From positions 1-50,112 of IMG/VR virus record IMGVR_UViG_3300009597_000019: 50,112 nt of DNA, one strand, 5' to 3'. The stretch is from a virus. Shown one piece after another: positions 1-8,304 of this stretch. Positions within the stretch are counted from its first letter, which is position 1. The number at the start of each line of letters is the position of its first letter. The notes under the pieces are model-generated. The model did not search any database, had not been told where the DNA came from, and saw only the letters and a program-made list of their open reading frames with translations. The translations under genes were made by a program, and so were the position numbers.

Positions 1-1
1 C

Positions 2-1450
2 CATAAGGGCGCGGGCAGCGACTCCGACACCGGCGTCGACGACGCGCACGCCTACTCGAGCTGGGAGCGCAGCGGCTACCGCTGGTTCGAGGGCGACATC
101 ACCCATTCCAGGTACACGCCTGGCCGCGTCCGCACGAAGGCGGGCGACGGGGTCAACTGGACCAGCAACAACGACGACGTCACGTCGCCGCGGCACTACG
201 ACGACTTCGACTTCGGTCCATTGCTCTTCGACGCCTACGGCAGCGGCTCGCGCCCGAGCATCCACTTCGGAACGGGCAAGAGGATCGCGTTCCTCGCCAA
301 CCATCACGTCCCCGACGAGTGGGGCTGGTCGGTCTACTTCAAGGGGCTGCGCTGCTTCAAGGATGCGCAGGAGGACGATGGAGTCGGGTCGAACATCCCC
401 GGCTCGCAGTACGACGACTGCGTCTTCGAGAACTTCGGCGTCGTGCTGCAGGGAAACTTCAAGCGCGCCTTCGTCGGCGGCCGCGTCACGGGGAGCGCGA
501 CGACCGGGCTCCACGTCGCATGCACCTGGGCCGCGCTCGATGGCGTCACGATCGACGGCAACGGCCTCGGCGGCGTGAACGCCGAGCACCAGGTCTACGG
601 CACGGACATCAACCACGGGTGCTTCCGGCGGCTCATCGTCATCGGATCGATCGAGGCGAACGACTGCCTGCGCTCGGTCTCCTCGCGCTACGTCTACGTC
701 GCGGACTGCGACGTCTCGAACACGAGGAACGCTGGCGCTGCTTATTATCCTGGTAGTAACGGAACTACCTTCGCAGCTTCAACGAATTGGCTCGGCGAAC
801 GTCTAATTGCGCGCGCAGGTCTCGATACCGCCGTCGCGATCGACTTCAACCATAATGACAACTCACTCCTCCGGAACTTCAAGTTCTTTGGAGCCCACAC
901 CGGAATCGTAATTCGTGGTTATGACTCAACGCATAAGGCGAACGATACACGAATCTACCACGGCGTTTCTTACGATCCTGGAGCGGGGATTCGCAATTTC
1001 ACGATCGACTCTAACGCCACGGCCACGAAGATCCGTAACATAGTCTTCTACCGTAACGATAATGAGCCGTTCTTCGCTGTTGAAACAGCGTCAACGATCG
1101 ACATGGATTATTGCTGCTTCTTCCGCTCTGGGGGAACGAATGATGCTGATGATGCGAACTTCTGCGCCGTTGCTGGTGTGACTAAGAGCTTTTCCCAGTG
1201 GAAAGCTCTGCTCTCGAACAAAAATGATCAGCATTCATTCTTCCGAGACCCTAAATTCATCAACGGAGGAACTGGTGACTTCAGGTTCCAGGCTGATAGT
1301 CCTTGCCTTAACGCTGGCCAGAAGCTCGGTGAGGTTCCAAGGGACTATGCTGATCTTATTCGTGGAAGTTCTGTAGCAATTGGAACATACGAACTTACTT
1401 ACCAGACGATTCTTCCAGCTGGGATCAATAGAACTGTAAGGACGGTGTGA
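2..1450 (+). CDS. Right-handed beta-helix virion protein, N-terminus off the window
   Basis: The frame is open from base 2 and no convincing start lies inside, so this is the C-terminal part of a longer gene; the first in-window TTG (221) has no reason to be the start. The sequence alternates short beta-strands with Asn/Asp-Gly turns, as in pectin-lyase-fold phage proteins that bind or cut surface polysaccharide. No catalytic motif is visible. Up to about base 730 nearly every codon ends in G or C; after that A/T-ending codons are common, as in the downstream genes, so the gene looks like a recombinant of two sources. Its place directly before the neck genes is unusual for a spike. A structural or adhesin role is an inference. 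Confidence 0.6.
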   Translation, partial: HKGAGSDSDTGVDDAHAYSSWERSGYRWFEGDITHSRYTPGRVRTKAGDGVNWTSNNDDVTSPRHYDDFDFGPLLFDAYGSGSRPSIHFGTGKRIAFLANHHVPDEWGWSVYFKGLRCFKDAQEDDGVGSNIPGSQYDDCVFENFGVVLQGNFKRAFVGGRVTGSATTGLHVACTWAALDGVTIDGNGLGGVNAEHQVYGTDINHGCFRRLIVIGSIEANDCLRSVSSRYVYVADCDVSNTRNAGAAYYPGSNGTTFAASTNWLGERLIARAGLDTAVAIDFNHNDNSLLRNFKFFGAHTGIVIRGYDSTHKANDTRIYHGVSYDPGAGIRNFTIDSNATATKIRNIVFYRNDNEPFFAVETASTIDMDYCCFFRSGGTNDADDANFCAVAGVTKSFSQWKALLSNKNDQHSFFRDPKFINGGTGDFRFQADSPCLNAGQKLGEVPRDYADLIRGSSVAIGTYELTYQTILPAGINRTVRTV

Positions 1451-1451
1451 T

Positions 1452-2252
1452 ATGCCCAGCATTATTGTTGGACAGAACTCCTACGTGACCGTCGCACAAG
1501 CTGACGACTATCTCGCCGCGCGAATTGATGCGGCTGAGAAGTGGAGCAACTTGGACGACGACACGAAGATTAACGCTCTGATCTCTTTCTTCAGATTGCT
1601 CGAGAGGCAGAACTATATTGGAACGAAGACGGGGCTGAATATTCTGTCTTCGTTCGTGATTGCGACGGTAGGAACGGGATACGTCGTTGGCGATGTTCTC
1701 ACGCTGGTCGGCGGAGCGGGAACCGCAGCCACATTCCTCGTCTCTAGCATCGACGGCTCGGGCGGGATCACAGGGCTCTTGACGACGGATGTCGGAGGCT
1801 ATACGACCGCTCCAACTGCCCCGGCAGATTTGTCTGGCGGAACTGGAACGGGAGCGCAGTTGACGCCAACGTTCAAGACGCAGACCGCGCTCTGGCCTAG
1901 AACGGGTGTGGCCGACAAGGAAGGTATTGCTCTCGACCCCAACGCCTACCCGCTCAATCTGATGTACGCTCAAATTGAGGGGGCGTATGAGCTAAGTCAG
2001 AATCCTGAGCTCTTCACGAAGGCTAACCAGGACTCCAACATCAGTTCTGTTAGCGCTGGGCCGGTCAGCGTTTCGTTTTTCAACCCCCTCCGGGACACTG
2101 GGCGATTCCCGAGTTCTGTCCAAGAACTACTTCTTCCGCTTATGGGTGGGGGGAGTAGCTCTGGGATCGGAGGCCCAGAAACCACTGGGGCCTCTGAGCC
2201 CAGTAGCTTTAGGAACTGCAACCAGTTCGATCGCAGTAGAGGCTATCCGTGA
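1452..2252 (+). CDS. DnaT-like / gp6-type head-tail connector with an inserted glycine-rich module
   Basis: The start (IIVGQNSYVTVAQADDYLAAR) and the segment near residues 147-180 (ALWPRTGV followed by the P-LNLMYAQIEGAYEL helix) match the putative DnaT-like family of phage head-tail connectors that dock under the portal. Between them, about residues 60-143, sits a module with GTGYVVGDVLTLVGG and GG-YTTAPTA motifs that the family normally lacks. The same kind of module recurs in the tail gene at 13300. The C-terminal 40 residues are low-complexity Gly/Ser/Glu. The GTG of the next gene overlaps the TGA stop. Family call fairly firm; the effect of the insertion is unknown. Confidence 0.65.
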   Translation: MPSIIVGQNSYVTVAQADDYLAARIDAAEKWSNLDDDTKINALISFFRLLERQNYIGTKTGLNILSSFVIATVGTGYVVGDVLTLVGGAGTAATFLVSSIDGSGGITGLLTTDVGGYTTAPTAPADLSGGTGTGAQLTPTFKTQTALWPRTGVADKEGIALDPNAYPLNLMYAQIEGAYELSQNPELFTKANQDSNISSVSAGPVSVSFFNPLRDTGRFPSSVQELLLPLMGGGSSSGIGGPETTGASEPSSFRNCNQFDRSRGYP

Positions 2253-2623
2253 AACTCTTTGGCCTAGATATTGCGAAGATCGCGGCAGACTCTATCAAGA
2301 GTGCGGGTGGTATTCTCGATTGCACCCTAATAAAAGAACTTGCCGGAAATATTGACACGACCGATATTTCCGGCAAAGACCCCAAATCCAAAAAGAAGTT
2401 CAAAGCGAAGGGCGTTATCTCGGAGTATTCGAGATATGATCTTGCGAATTCGCTCGTTAAGGCGGGGGATCGCAAGATTACTCTGCTGGCTGCTACTATT
2501 GATGGCGGTCGGGTTCCTGAAGCTCAGGATAAAATTCAAATCCTCGAGAAGGAATATCGGATCGTAGGACCAGTGACCTCCGACCCAGCGAACGCAACGT
2601 ACACCTGCCAGTGTAGGGAATAA
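2249..2623 (+). CDS. Phage neck protein, probable head-tail adaptor
   Basis: A 124-aa protein starting at GTG (2249), which overlaps the previous stop as GTGA. It lies between the connector and the Mu F-like head protein, where tailed phages keep small adaptor or stopper proteins. The sequence has a KKKFKAKGVISEY segment and a KIQILEKEYRIVGP segment, typical of small beta-barrel head-tail adaptors (the second resembles the conserved IxxxxxxYxIxxv end of such proteins). It ends with TYTCQCRE. The stop TAA overlaps the next ATG. Function is assigned mainly from position and general sequence type; no exact family is recognised. Confidence 0.5.
   Translation: MKLFGLDIAKIAADSIKSAGGILDCTLIKELAGNIDTTDISGKDPKSKKKFKAKGVISEYSRYDLANSLVKAGDRKITLLAATIDGGRVPEAQDKIQILEKEYRIVGPVTSDPANATYTCQCRE
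2340..2376. repeat. Perfect 13-bp inverted repeat inside the neck gene
   Basis: Arms 2340-2352 (ttgccggaaatat) and 2364-2376 are exact reverse complements with an 11-nt loop. The site is wholly coding and has no T-tract, so it is not a standard terminator. Confidence 0.8.
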
Positions 2624-3690
2624 TGCCGTACGATCCGAAGACGAAGAAGTGGGTCTACAAGGATATTCCAGATAGAATCTGGAATCTCATTGACGAACTT
2701 GAGCCGGAATTGCAGGGGGCCTTTCTTGATACTGTTTCTGCAATCCAAAATGAGATCGACGCAGGTAAAGGTCCCTTCGGTGTGAATCTCATGGCTCTCC
2801 TTGCAGAAGGACGGTTTGATGAGGTCACAGAGATCATCGAGCGCGCGGGAGAATCTCTCGCGGCTCAGATGACGACCGCTTATATTGAATCTGCCCAGTC
2901 GGCAGCGAAGGCTCTTTCGGAAGCGACACGGTTGGATGTGTCGTTTGATCAGGTCAATGAGGGAGCGCTTAATGCGATCCGTCAGAATTCACTTGATAAG
3001 GTCAAGGGTTTCACAGAAGAGCAGACGAAAGTCGTTAAATCGATCCTTGAGAACGGTGTTGAGAATGGAACGAATCCGCGAGAGGTTGCTCGAGACCTCC
3101 GTCAATCCATAGGACTGACGGAGAATCAATGGAACGCCGTAAGTAACTATAGGAACTCTCTTGAGGCGGGAACAAGCGACGCTCTTGACCGTGCTCTACG
3201 GGATAAGCGGTTTGATTCGACGGTACAGCGCGCGATCGACACAGAAACTCCGCTGACTACTGAGCAGATCGACCAAATGGTCGAACGATATGCTAATAGG
3301 ATGTTAGCATATCGTGCCGAAGTTATCGCACGGACTGAGAGCCTTCGCGCTGCGCATGAAGGCTCTGAAGCAATCTATCAGCAGGCGATTGATAAGGGTG
3401 ATCTTGATCCGAAGCAGATCGTAAGGGAGTGGAATACGGCGGGGGACACTAGGGTTCGCGATTCGCACGAAGCGATGCAGGGACAGGAACGTCCCTTTGG
3501 AGAGCCCTTCGAATCGGGGGAGGGTAATCTTATTAGATACCCCTGCGATCCAGACGCTCCTGCTTCGGATTCTATTCAATGCAGGTGTGCGGTTGGAACA
3601 AGGATATACTTTGATCTGCCACAGTTTGAGACTGCGGCAGCCCAGACTACTGGTGTTATTTCTGAAGCTTCGGACGAAGAGCAGGAATAA
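2623..3690 (+). CDS. Minor head protein, Mu gpF / SPP1 gp7 family
   Basis: A 355-aa protein. The C-terminal half carries the family signature: an arginine-rich helix with AEVIARTESLRAAHEG (about 226-242), then REWNTAGDTRVRDSHEAMQGQ (about 267-287) and a final ECR-like SIQCRCAVGTRIYF. Such proteins are injected with or bound inside the head at the portal vertex and are needed for productive DNA delivery. The N-terminal half is helical. The ATG overlaps the preceding TAA, and no promoter is visible, so it is co-transcribed with the neck genes. The Cys residues in QCRC are conserved in the family. High confidence in the family, less in the exact role. Confidence 0.85.
   Translation: MPYDPKTKKWVYKDIPDRIWNLIDELEPELQGAFLDTVSAIQNEIDAGKGPFGVNLMALLAEGRFDEVTEIIERAGESLAAQMTTAYIESAQSAAKALSEATRLDVSFDQVNEGALNAIRQNSLDKVKGFTEEQTKVVKSILENGVENGTNPREVARDLRQSIGLTENQWNAVSNYRNSLEAGTSDALDRALRDKRFDSTVQRAIDTETPLTTEQIDQMVERYANRMLAYRAEVIARTESLRAAHEGSEAIYQQAIDKGDLDPKQIVREWNTAGDTRVRDSHEAMQGQERPFGEPFESGEGNLIRYPCDPDAPASDSIQCRCAVGTRIYFDLPQFETAAAQTTGVISEASDEEQE
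3285..3315. repeat. Perfect 12-bp inverted repeat inside the minor head gene
   Basis: Arms 3285-3296 (acgatatgctaa) and 3304-3315, loop of 7 nt. It encodes residues about 222-232, next to the ATG-rich turn before the conserved Arg-Thr-Glu helix. Confidence 0.8.
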
Positions 3691-3730
3691 TTCGTTCTTT
3701 CGCCAGCTCAGATAGTAAGAAATTGGTGAT

Positions 3731-4132
3731 ATGGAATTCTTTACTAAAGCTATCCCCGTTGAACGTGTTGACTCTGACCTTGGCCTTGTCCTGGGCTGGG
3801 GCATTATCTGCACGGAGAACGGTGAGCCATATTACGATAGCCAAGGCCACCACATCCCTGAGAATGAGATGCTGGCGGCGGTAACGGACTTCATGAAGCA
3901 CCGTCGCTATGCGAAGGACATGCATACGGGCGAGGTGGTCGGCTCGATCGTGCATTCCTATCCTCTTACGGGGGAGATCGCGAAGTCGCTGGGCATTGCT
4001 ACGACCAAGACCGGCTGGCTGCTGGCGATGAGCCCATCTCCTGGGCTTCTCGCAAAGTTCAAGGATAAGACCTACACCGGCTTCTCCATTGGCGGAGAGC
4101 ATGGAACTCTGGAGCCTGTGATCGATGAGTAA
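3731..4132 (+). CDS. XkdF-like prohead protease domain (N-terminal half of a split gene)
   Basis: 133 residues resembling the phage XkdF putative serine protease: DLGLVLGWGIICTENGEPYYDSQGHHIPENEM, then a central MHTGEVVGSIVHSYPLT with a candidate catalytic His, then TGWLLAMSPSPGLLAKFKDKTYTGFSIGGEHG, which holds a candidate catalytic Ser (S in FSIGG). XkdF proteins process scaffold during head maturation. In most phages the chain continues into a segment with ...DFPAQ-ARAVIMKR; here that segment starts the next ORF, which overlaps by 8 nt in another frame. No strong ribosome binding site is visible before 3731. Function by family; catalytic residues inferred by eye. Confidence 0.65.
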   Translation: MEFFTKAIPVERVDSDLGLVLGWGIICTENGEPYYDSQGHHIPENEMLAAVTDFMKHRRYAKDMHTGEVVGSIVHSYPLTGEIAKSLGIATTKTGWLLAMSPSPGLLAKFKDKTYTGFSIGGEHGTLEPVIDE

Positions 4133-5642
4133 GTTCATCATGCGCGGGTTCCGGATCGACGAAACTTCTGGCGTTGACTTCCCCGCCCAGAAGGACGCTC
4201 GTGCGGTTATTATGAAGCGAGCTTCTCCTATGGATGATTCTCAGACATGTGAGACCTGCGGGGAAAAGCACCCAGGTCTAGAGTGCCCTAAGAGCGTGAA
4301 GAAGTACGAGGTCATCGAGAAGCATGTAGTCAAGCTCGATAACGGTAAGTATCAGCTTAGGTCGAAGGATAATACCAAGAATCTTGGCACGTTTAATACT
4401 AAGGAAGAGGCCGAGACGCATGAGCGGGAGGTTGAGTACTTCCGTTCGGTAAAGAAGGCTGGTCGCCCTGTTCCTCAGGAGAATGAGACCAAGGAGCAGT
4501 TCATCGCCCGCTACATGGCCGATAAGGACATCATCGCGCACTGCCCAGATGAAGGGATGCGGATGGAGTCGGCACGGAAGGCCTGGGGGTCTGGATTCGA
4601 TAAGTATGATCCGGATCAGGATCGTGGCGAGGACGGACAGTGGACTTCGAGCGGGGCTGAAGACGCTAAGTCTAAAGCTGAGAAGATGGCGTCGCGGCAC
4701 GAAAAGAAGGCGGAAGTCGCTCAAAAGAAAGGTGAAGAGTACAATTCTCGGAAGCAATCTGAGATTGCTTCCCACTATCGGAGAGTAGCTGGAGCCGCCA
4801 GCGATATTGTTAGACATAACGCGAATATGAATGTCTATGGCGCAGCAGATGCTCAGAAAAAGGCTGGGCCATTGTTCGGTGTTAGAAAGTCCGACGACAA
4901 CGATTACACTGAGTTGTCATTCAACGACTCTGAAACTAATGGAGGCGATTCAATGCCTGATTCCGAAATCGAAAAGCTCAGCAAGGCACTGGATCGTGCC
5001 AATCGGATCGCTGAGCTGAACGATGCTGAGAAGTCCTACTTCAAGACGCTTAGCGGCGAGGCCGCGGAGTCGTTCCTGAAGATGGCTTCTGTGGATCGTT
5101 CGGGAGAGATCAAGAAGTGCGCTGACCTCAATCCGGAGGTCTACAAGTCGGTCAGTGGTGAGGTCTTCCGCAAGAACGACGATCCGCGCCTCGCCGCGAT
5201 GGCGAAGCGGGCCGATGAGCAGGCGGTGGAGCTGGCTAAGGCTAAGAGCGAGACCGAGACGGCCACCTACGCGAAGCGCGCGAAGGAGGAGCTCTCGCAT
5301 TCGCCTGGCGATGAGGCGACGAAGGTCGCGCTTCTCAAGTCGGTGGACGGGATCAAGGACGAGAAGCTGCGCAAGAGCGCGCTCGATTCTCTCCATGCGA
5401 CCGATGCCGGCTTCAAGAAGAACATGGAGACGATCGGCGTGATGGGAGGGGGTAACTCCAACCCTGGTGCTGCCGGCGCTGAGGAAAAGCTCAACATTCT
5501 TGCGAAGGCCCACCTCGAGAAGAGTGCTGACCCGAAGAAGACCTTCGCGAAGTCGTACAACGCGGTTCTCTCGACGGAGGAGGGCAGGGCTCTCTATCGC
5601 GAGGTCAGCGCCGCGATCCCGAACGCCACTCCTGGCGTCTAA
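4125..5642 (+). CDS. Scaffold-like protein with the C-terminal part of XkdF and a zinc-knuckle segment
   Basis: The 505-aa product begins with GVDFPAQKDARAVIMKRA, the usual C-terminal end of the XkdF protease domain. It then has CETCGEKHPGLECP (residues 45-58), a possible metal site, a YQLRSKDNTKNLGTF-KEEAETHEREV segment common in phage structural genes, and YDPDQDRGEDGQWTSSG, a linker common at phage head genes. From about 165 it is highly charged and helical, as in scaffolds, ending with a Gly-rich tail. It lies directly upstream of the decoration and capsid genes, as a scaffold should. A scaffold cleaved by the preceding protease is an inference. Confidence 0.6.
   Translation: MSKFIMRGFRIDETSGVDFPAQKDARAVIMKRASPMDDSQTCETCGEKHPGLECPKSVKKYEVIEKHVVKLDNGKYQLRSKDNTKNLGTFNTKEEAETHEREVEYFRSVKKAGRPVPQENETKEQFIARYMADKDIIAHCPDEGMRMESARKAWGSGFDKYDPDQDRGEDGQWTSSGAEDAKSKAEKMASRHEKKAEVAQKKGEEYNSRKQSEIASHYRRVAGAASDIVRHNANMNVYGAADAQKKAGPLFGVRKSDDNDYTELSFNDSETNGGDSMPDSEIEKLSKALDRANRIAELNDAEKSYFKTLSGEAAESFLKMASVDRSGEIKKCADLNPEVYKSVSGEVFRKNDDPRLAAMAKRADEQAVELAKAKSETETATYAKRAKEELSHSPGDEATKVALLKSVDGIKDEKLRKSALDSLHATDAGFKKNMETIGVMGGGNSNPGAAGAEEKLNILAKAHLEKSADPKKTFAKSYNAVLSTEEGRALYREVSAAIPNATPGV
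4750..4772. repeat. Perfect 10-bp inverted repeat with 3-nt loop inside the scaffold gene
   Basis: Arms 4750-4759 (ggaagcaatc) and 4763-4772 around the loop tga. Fully coding, no T-tract. Confidence 0.8.
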
Positions 5643-5683
5643 CCCTTCTTCCCCACATACAATAAATACTGGAGTCTTGAGAC

Positions 5684-6070
5684 ATGTCTTACGTTGAACG
5701 TGCTTATCCTGAGTCGGGGAAGTCGGCGGCGGCGATTGATCCATACCTCTTCCTTGTCTACGACTCGAGCGGTAATCTGGCCGTCAATACGACTGCGCAG
5801 GGCTCGATCGTAGGTGTTTCGGCAGAAGGTGTTGATGCGGCGAACCGCGCTATCCCCTTCTGGCCTTTGGGCGGTGGCGGCAAGGTCAAGGTCAAGTGCG
5901 CTGCGAGCGTTACGGCTGGAGGCAAGGTTGCCTCTGACGCGAACGGCAAGGCGATTGCCTGGGTCGATGCCGTTGGAAACAACGCTGTTGGTATTTTCGT
6001 GACGGATGGCGCGAATAACGACATCGTGACGATTGAACTCTTCGCCGCTGACGTTGGCGGTGGCTCGTAA
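5684..6070 (+). CDS. Capsid decoration protein, DUF2190-like
   Basis: A 128-aa Gly/Ala/Val-rich beta protein directly before the major capsid gene. Features fit small head decoration proteins of the DUF2190 type: a SIVGVSAEG segment, GGGGKVKVKCAASVTAGGKVASDANGKAI in the middle and VGIFVTDGANNDIVTIELF near the end. Such trimers sit on the capsid surface and stabilise the expanded head. The ATG at 5684 is preceded by ctggagtcttgagac, a usable ribosome binding site. The 41-nt gap upstream is AT-rich (acatacaataaatact) and could hold a -10 element, but no matching -35 is seen. High expression is expected from its place. Confidence 0.7.
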   Translation: MSYVERAYPESGKSAAAIDPYLFLVYDSSGNLAVNTTAQGSIVGVSAEGVDAANRAIPFWPLGGGGKVKVKCAASVTAGGKVASDANGKAIAWVDAVGNNAVGIFVTDGANNDIVTIELFAADVGGGS

Positions 6071-6112
6071 CTGGACCACGGGTCCATAACTAGAATACAT
6101 AGGAGATAAAGA

Positions 6113-7108
6113 ATGCCCGGTCCAGTTCAGCCCTCACGCGCTGACGTCCATGTGAATCGGCCGCTCAATAATATGAGTTTGGCCATGATTCAGGATGCTG
6201 GCGCCTTCATTGCGGATGGTATGTTCCCTACGATCCCTGTAACCAAGCAGAGTGATCGCTACTTCACTTATGAGCGCGGCGAGTTCAATCGCGACGAGAT
6301 GCGTCTGCGTGCTCCTTCGACGGAGTCCGCGGGTGGCAGCTACACGATCGATTCCACGCCGAACTACTTCTGTGACACGTATGCGTTTCACCGCGACATC
6401 GACGAGCAGATCCGCGCGAACGCGGACGATCCGCTCGATCCTGACCGTGAAGCGACCCTCTACATTACGATGAAGGGTCTTTTGAAGCGAGAGGTCCTCT
6501 TCGCCTCGAAGTACTTCACGACCGGCAAGTGGACGACCGACATTACTGGCGTTGACTCGGCCCCTGGGTCGAACCAGGTCCTCCGCTGGAATGTCGCGAA
6601 CTCCAACCCGATCCAGGATATTCGCACGGGCAAGCGCGTGGTCCTAGAGAGCACGGGCAAGCTCCCAAATAAGCTTGCTCTGCAGCGTTACGTGTTCGAT
6701 GCCCTCATGGACCATCCTGACATCATTGGCCGAATTGACCATGGCCAGACGGGTGGCCCAGCGATTGCGAACCGCCGCATTCTGGCAGACCTCTTCGAGC
6801 TTGAAGAGGTCCTCGTTATGGATGCGATTCAGAACACGGCGAAGGAAGGGCAGACTGCAGCACATTCCTTCATCGGCGGTAAGGGTGCCCTTCTTGCCTA
6901 CGTCGCGCCTGCGCCGGGCATCATGACGGCGTCGGCTGGCTACACCTTCGCGTGGACGGGCCTGATGGGCTCGAACGCGTTTGGTGGTCGTATCCTGAAG
7001 TTCCCGATGGTCCATCTGCGGTCTGACCGCGTTGAGATGGACATGAGCTTCGACCAGAAGCTCGTGGCTGCTGACCTCGGTTACTTCTTCTCCTCGATTG
7101 TGGCGTAA
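6113..7108 (+). CDS. Major capsid protein
   Basis: 331 residues in the expected place, after the decoration gene and followed by a strong hairpin. The N-terminus (RADVHVNRPLNNMSLAMIQD-AFIADGMFPTIPVTKQSDRYFTYERGEF) is typical of HK97-fold capsid proteins of environmental siphophages, with ...MRAPSTESAGGSYTID... following. A long alpha-helical middle and a C-terminal beta domain (LKFPMVHLRSDRVEMDMSFDQKLVAADLGYFFSSIV) complete the fold. A good ribosome site (aggagataaagaatg) precedes the ATG. There is no visible N-terminal delta domain, in agreement with a separate scaffold gene. The codons are more C-ending than in neighbours, as expected for the most expressed gene. Confidence 0.88.
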   Translation: MPGPVQPSRADVHVNRPLNNMSLAMIQDAGAFIADGMFPTIPVTKQSDRYFTYERGEFNRDEMRLRAPSTESAGGSYTIDSTPNYFCDTYAFHRDIDEQIRANADDPLDPDREATLYITMKGLLKREVLFASKYFTTGKWTTDITGVDSAPGSNQVLRWNVANSNPIQDIRTGKRVVLESTGKLPNKLALQRYVFDALMDHPDIIGRIDHGQTGGPAIANRRILADLFELEEVLVMDAIQNTAKEGQTAAHSFIGGKGALLAYVAPAPGIMTASAGYTFAWTGLMGSNAFGGRILKFPMVHLRSDRVEMDMSFDQKLVAADLGYFFSSIVA

Positions 7109-7122
7109 TCCTCATACTGGGG

Positions 7123-7167
7123 CCATGGAGAGCGGGGCATAGAATATCAGCGCCCCGCTCTCCATGG
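7123..7167 (+). terminator. Strong intergenic hairpin after the major capsid gene
   Basis: A perfect 16-bp stem, 7123-7138 (ccatggagagcggggc) with 7152-7167, and a 13-nt loop, 14 nt after the capsid stop. It is followed by gtcttag and lacks a run of T, so it may attenuate or protect the capsid mRNA 3' end rather than fully terminate. Confidence 0.65.
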
Positions 7168-7189
7168 GTCTTAGTAGAGAGAAGGACTC

Positions 7190-7435
7190 ATGGCTCGCCG
7201 ACAGAATCAGAATGACTCGGCAGTGTTGCTTGACCCGCAGCCTTTCGTCCGCCGTCGGCGACACTGGAAGGAGAAGTGGGACGCAACTGTGGACTTCGTC
7301 TACAGCCGCGACACTAATGTTGACGGTGAGACCGTCCAAGCTGGGACGGTCGTTGATAAGACCAAGTTCCGCGAGCCGACTCTTCGGCGAATGTGGTTCA
7401 ATTCGCTGATTCAGAGGCAGGATCCAGTTGGCTAG
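7190..7435 (+). CDS. Small head-region protein of unknown function
   Basis: 81 residues, very basic near the middle (VRRRRHWKEKW) and ending REPTLRRMWFNSLIQRQDPVG. It starts at ATG 7190 after gagagaaggactc, a good ribosome site, and lies just behind the capsid hairpin. The next gene starts at TTG inside its last codons (8-nt overlap), so both are probably translated together. Phages often encode a small head completion or adaptor protein at this spot. I do not recognise the family. Confidence 0.6.
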   Translation: MARRQNQNDSAVLLDPQPFVRRRRHWKEKWDATVDFVYSRDTNVDGETVQAGTVVDKTKFREPTLRRMWFNSLIQRQDPVG

Positions 7436-7919
7436 TGTCGAAAGACCGCCGATCAGCGTGCTGATCAACACGGTCACCGATCTAGCAGAACAGATCATTA
7501 AGAAGATTACCCTTGACACGAGAGCGAACCTCGTCGCCCAGCCGCAGGAAGGTGGCACCCCGGTTGACACTGGGCACGCTCGGGCGAACTGGGTTGCGTC
7601 TATTGGAGCTCCAGTAGAGGAAGAGCAGGGAACAAGGCCTGAGAGGCTCTTAGGGAAATTAAGCCATCCAGTTTCAACGGAAGCTGCAGAACGTGGAATC
7701 GCCGAGGTAGCAACTCAATACAAGCTAGAGAAGGGTAGGGTCTTCATCTCGAATAACGTGCCTTACATCCTAGCTCTTAACGAAGGACATTCGCAGCAAG
7801 CTCCTGCTGGATTCGTACAGCTAGCAATCGCTAAGGCAATCGAAAAGGATCTAGCGAAGGAATACGAATTAACGCAGGAGCTTCTGAAGGGTGGCAATGG
7901 TTCTCGAGGAGGCGGTTGA
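7428..7919 (+). CDS. Head-completion / neck protein, HK97 gp10-like
   Basis: 163 residues with the gp10-like pattern: long amphipathic start helix, TPVDTGHARANWVASIG (about 43-59), and KGRVFISNNVPYILALNEGHSQQAPAGFVQLAIAKAI (about 102-138). This family closes the neck between head and tail. The start is TTG at 7428, because it overlaps the preceding gene by 8 nt; no better in-frame start precedes the conserved region. The C-terminal part LLKGGNGSRGGG overlaps the start of the next gene by 29 nt. Confidence 0.7.
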   Translation: MASVERPPISVLINTVTDLAEQIIKKITLDTRANLVAQPQEGGTPVDTGHARANWVASIGAPVEEEQGTRPERLLGKLSHPVSTEAAERGIAEVATQYKLEKGRVFISNNVPYILALNEGHSQQAPAGFVQLAIAKAIEKDLAKEYELTQELLKGGNGSRGGG

Positions 7920-8304
7920 AAGGATCTATCAGAAGTTCGCTTCTGAATGGGGCAAGACCTGCCCAGTCGCCTATGAGAACAAAGCTTTTACGGTGCCTAA
8001 GGAAGATAAACCCTGGTGCCGTATTACTGTAAGGGTCTTCACTTCAGAGCAACATAACCTAGGAGGCGAGGGAAACACAGATTACCGTAGAGTTGGAAGC
8101 ATCTTCGTCCAAATCTATACGGCAATGAATGAAGGAACTCGACTGAGCTCTCAGCTGGCTAAGAAGGTCCAAGACATCTTCGAAGGAAAGGCGATCGCGA
8201 CCGGACTTCAGTGCTGGAATTCGACGCCCCGATCGACTGGGCCAACTGAGAAATGGGTGCAGACGAGCGTAGAGACTGAGTTCGAATACCTGGAGACTAA
8301 GTAA
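7891..8304 (+). CDS. Tail terminator protein, DUF4128-like
   Basis: 137 residues matching the small alpha/beta tail terminator type (lambda gpU-like): an N-terminal helix with ERIYQKFASEWG, then PWCRITVRVFTSEQHNLGG, a YRRVGSIFVQIYTAMNEG strand-turn and a C-terminal WVQTSVETEFEYLET strand. This ring caps the tail tube and joins it to the head. Two starts are possible: GTG 7891 or ATG 7897; aggagcttctgaaggg lies upstream of both. The stop TAA overlaps the next ATG. Family call from pattern and position. Confidence 0.65.
   Translation: MAMVLEEAVERIYQKFASEWGKTCPVAYENKAFTVPKEDKPWCRITVRVFTSEQHNLGGEGNTDYRRVGSIFVQIYTAMNEGTRLSSQLAKKVQDIFEGKAIATGLQCWNSTPRSTGPTEKWVQTSVETEFEYLETK

Noticed and set aside
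4950-5744. Minus-strand ORF of 264 aa
   Set aside because: Leu/Arg-rich shadow of the scaffold gene, which has the clear protein pattern.
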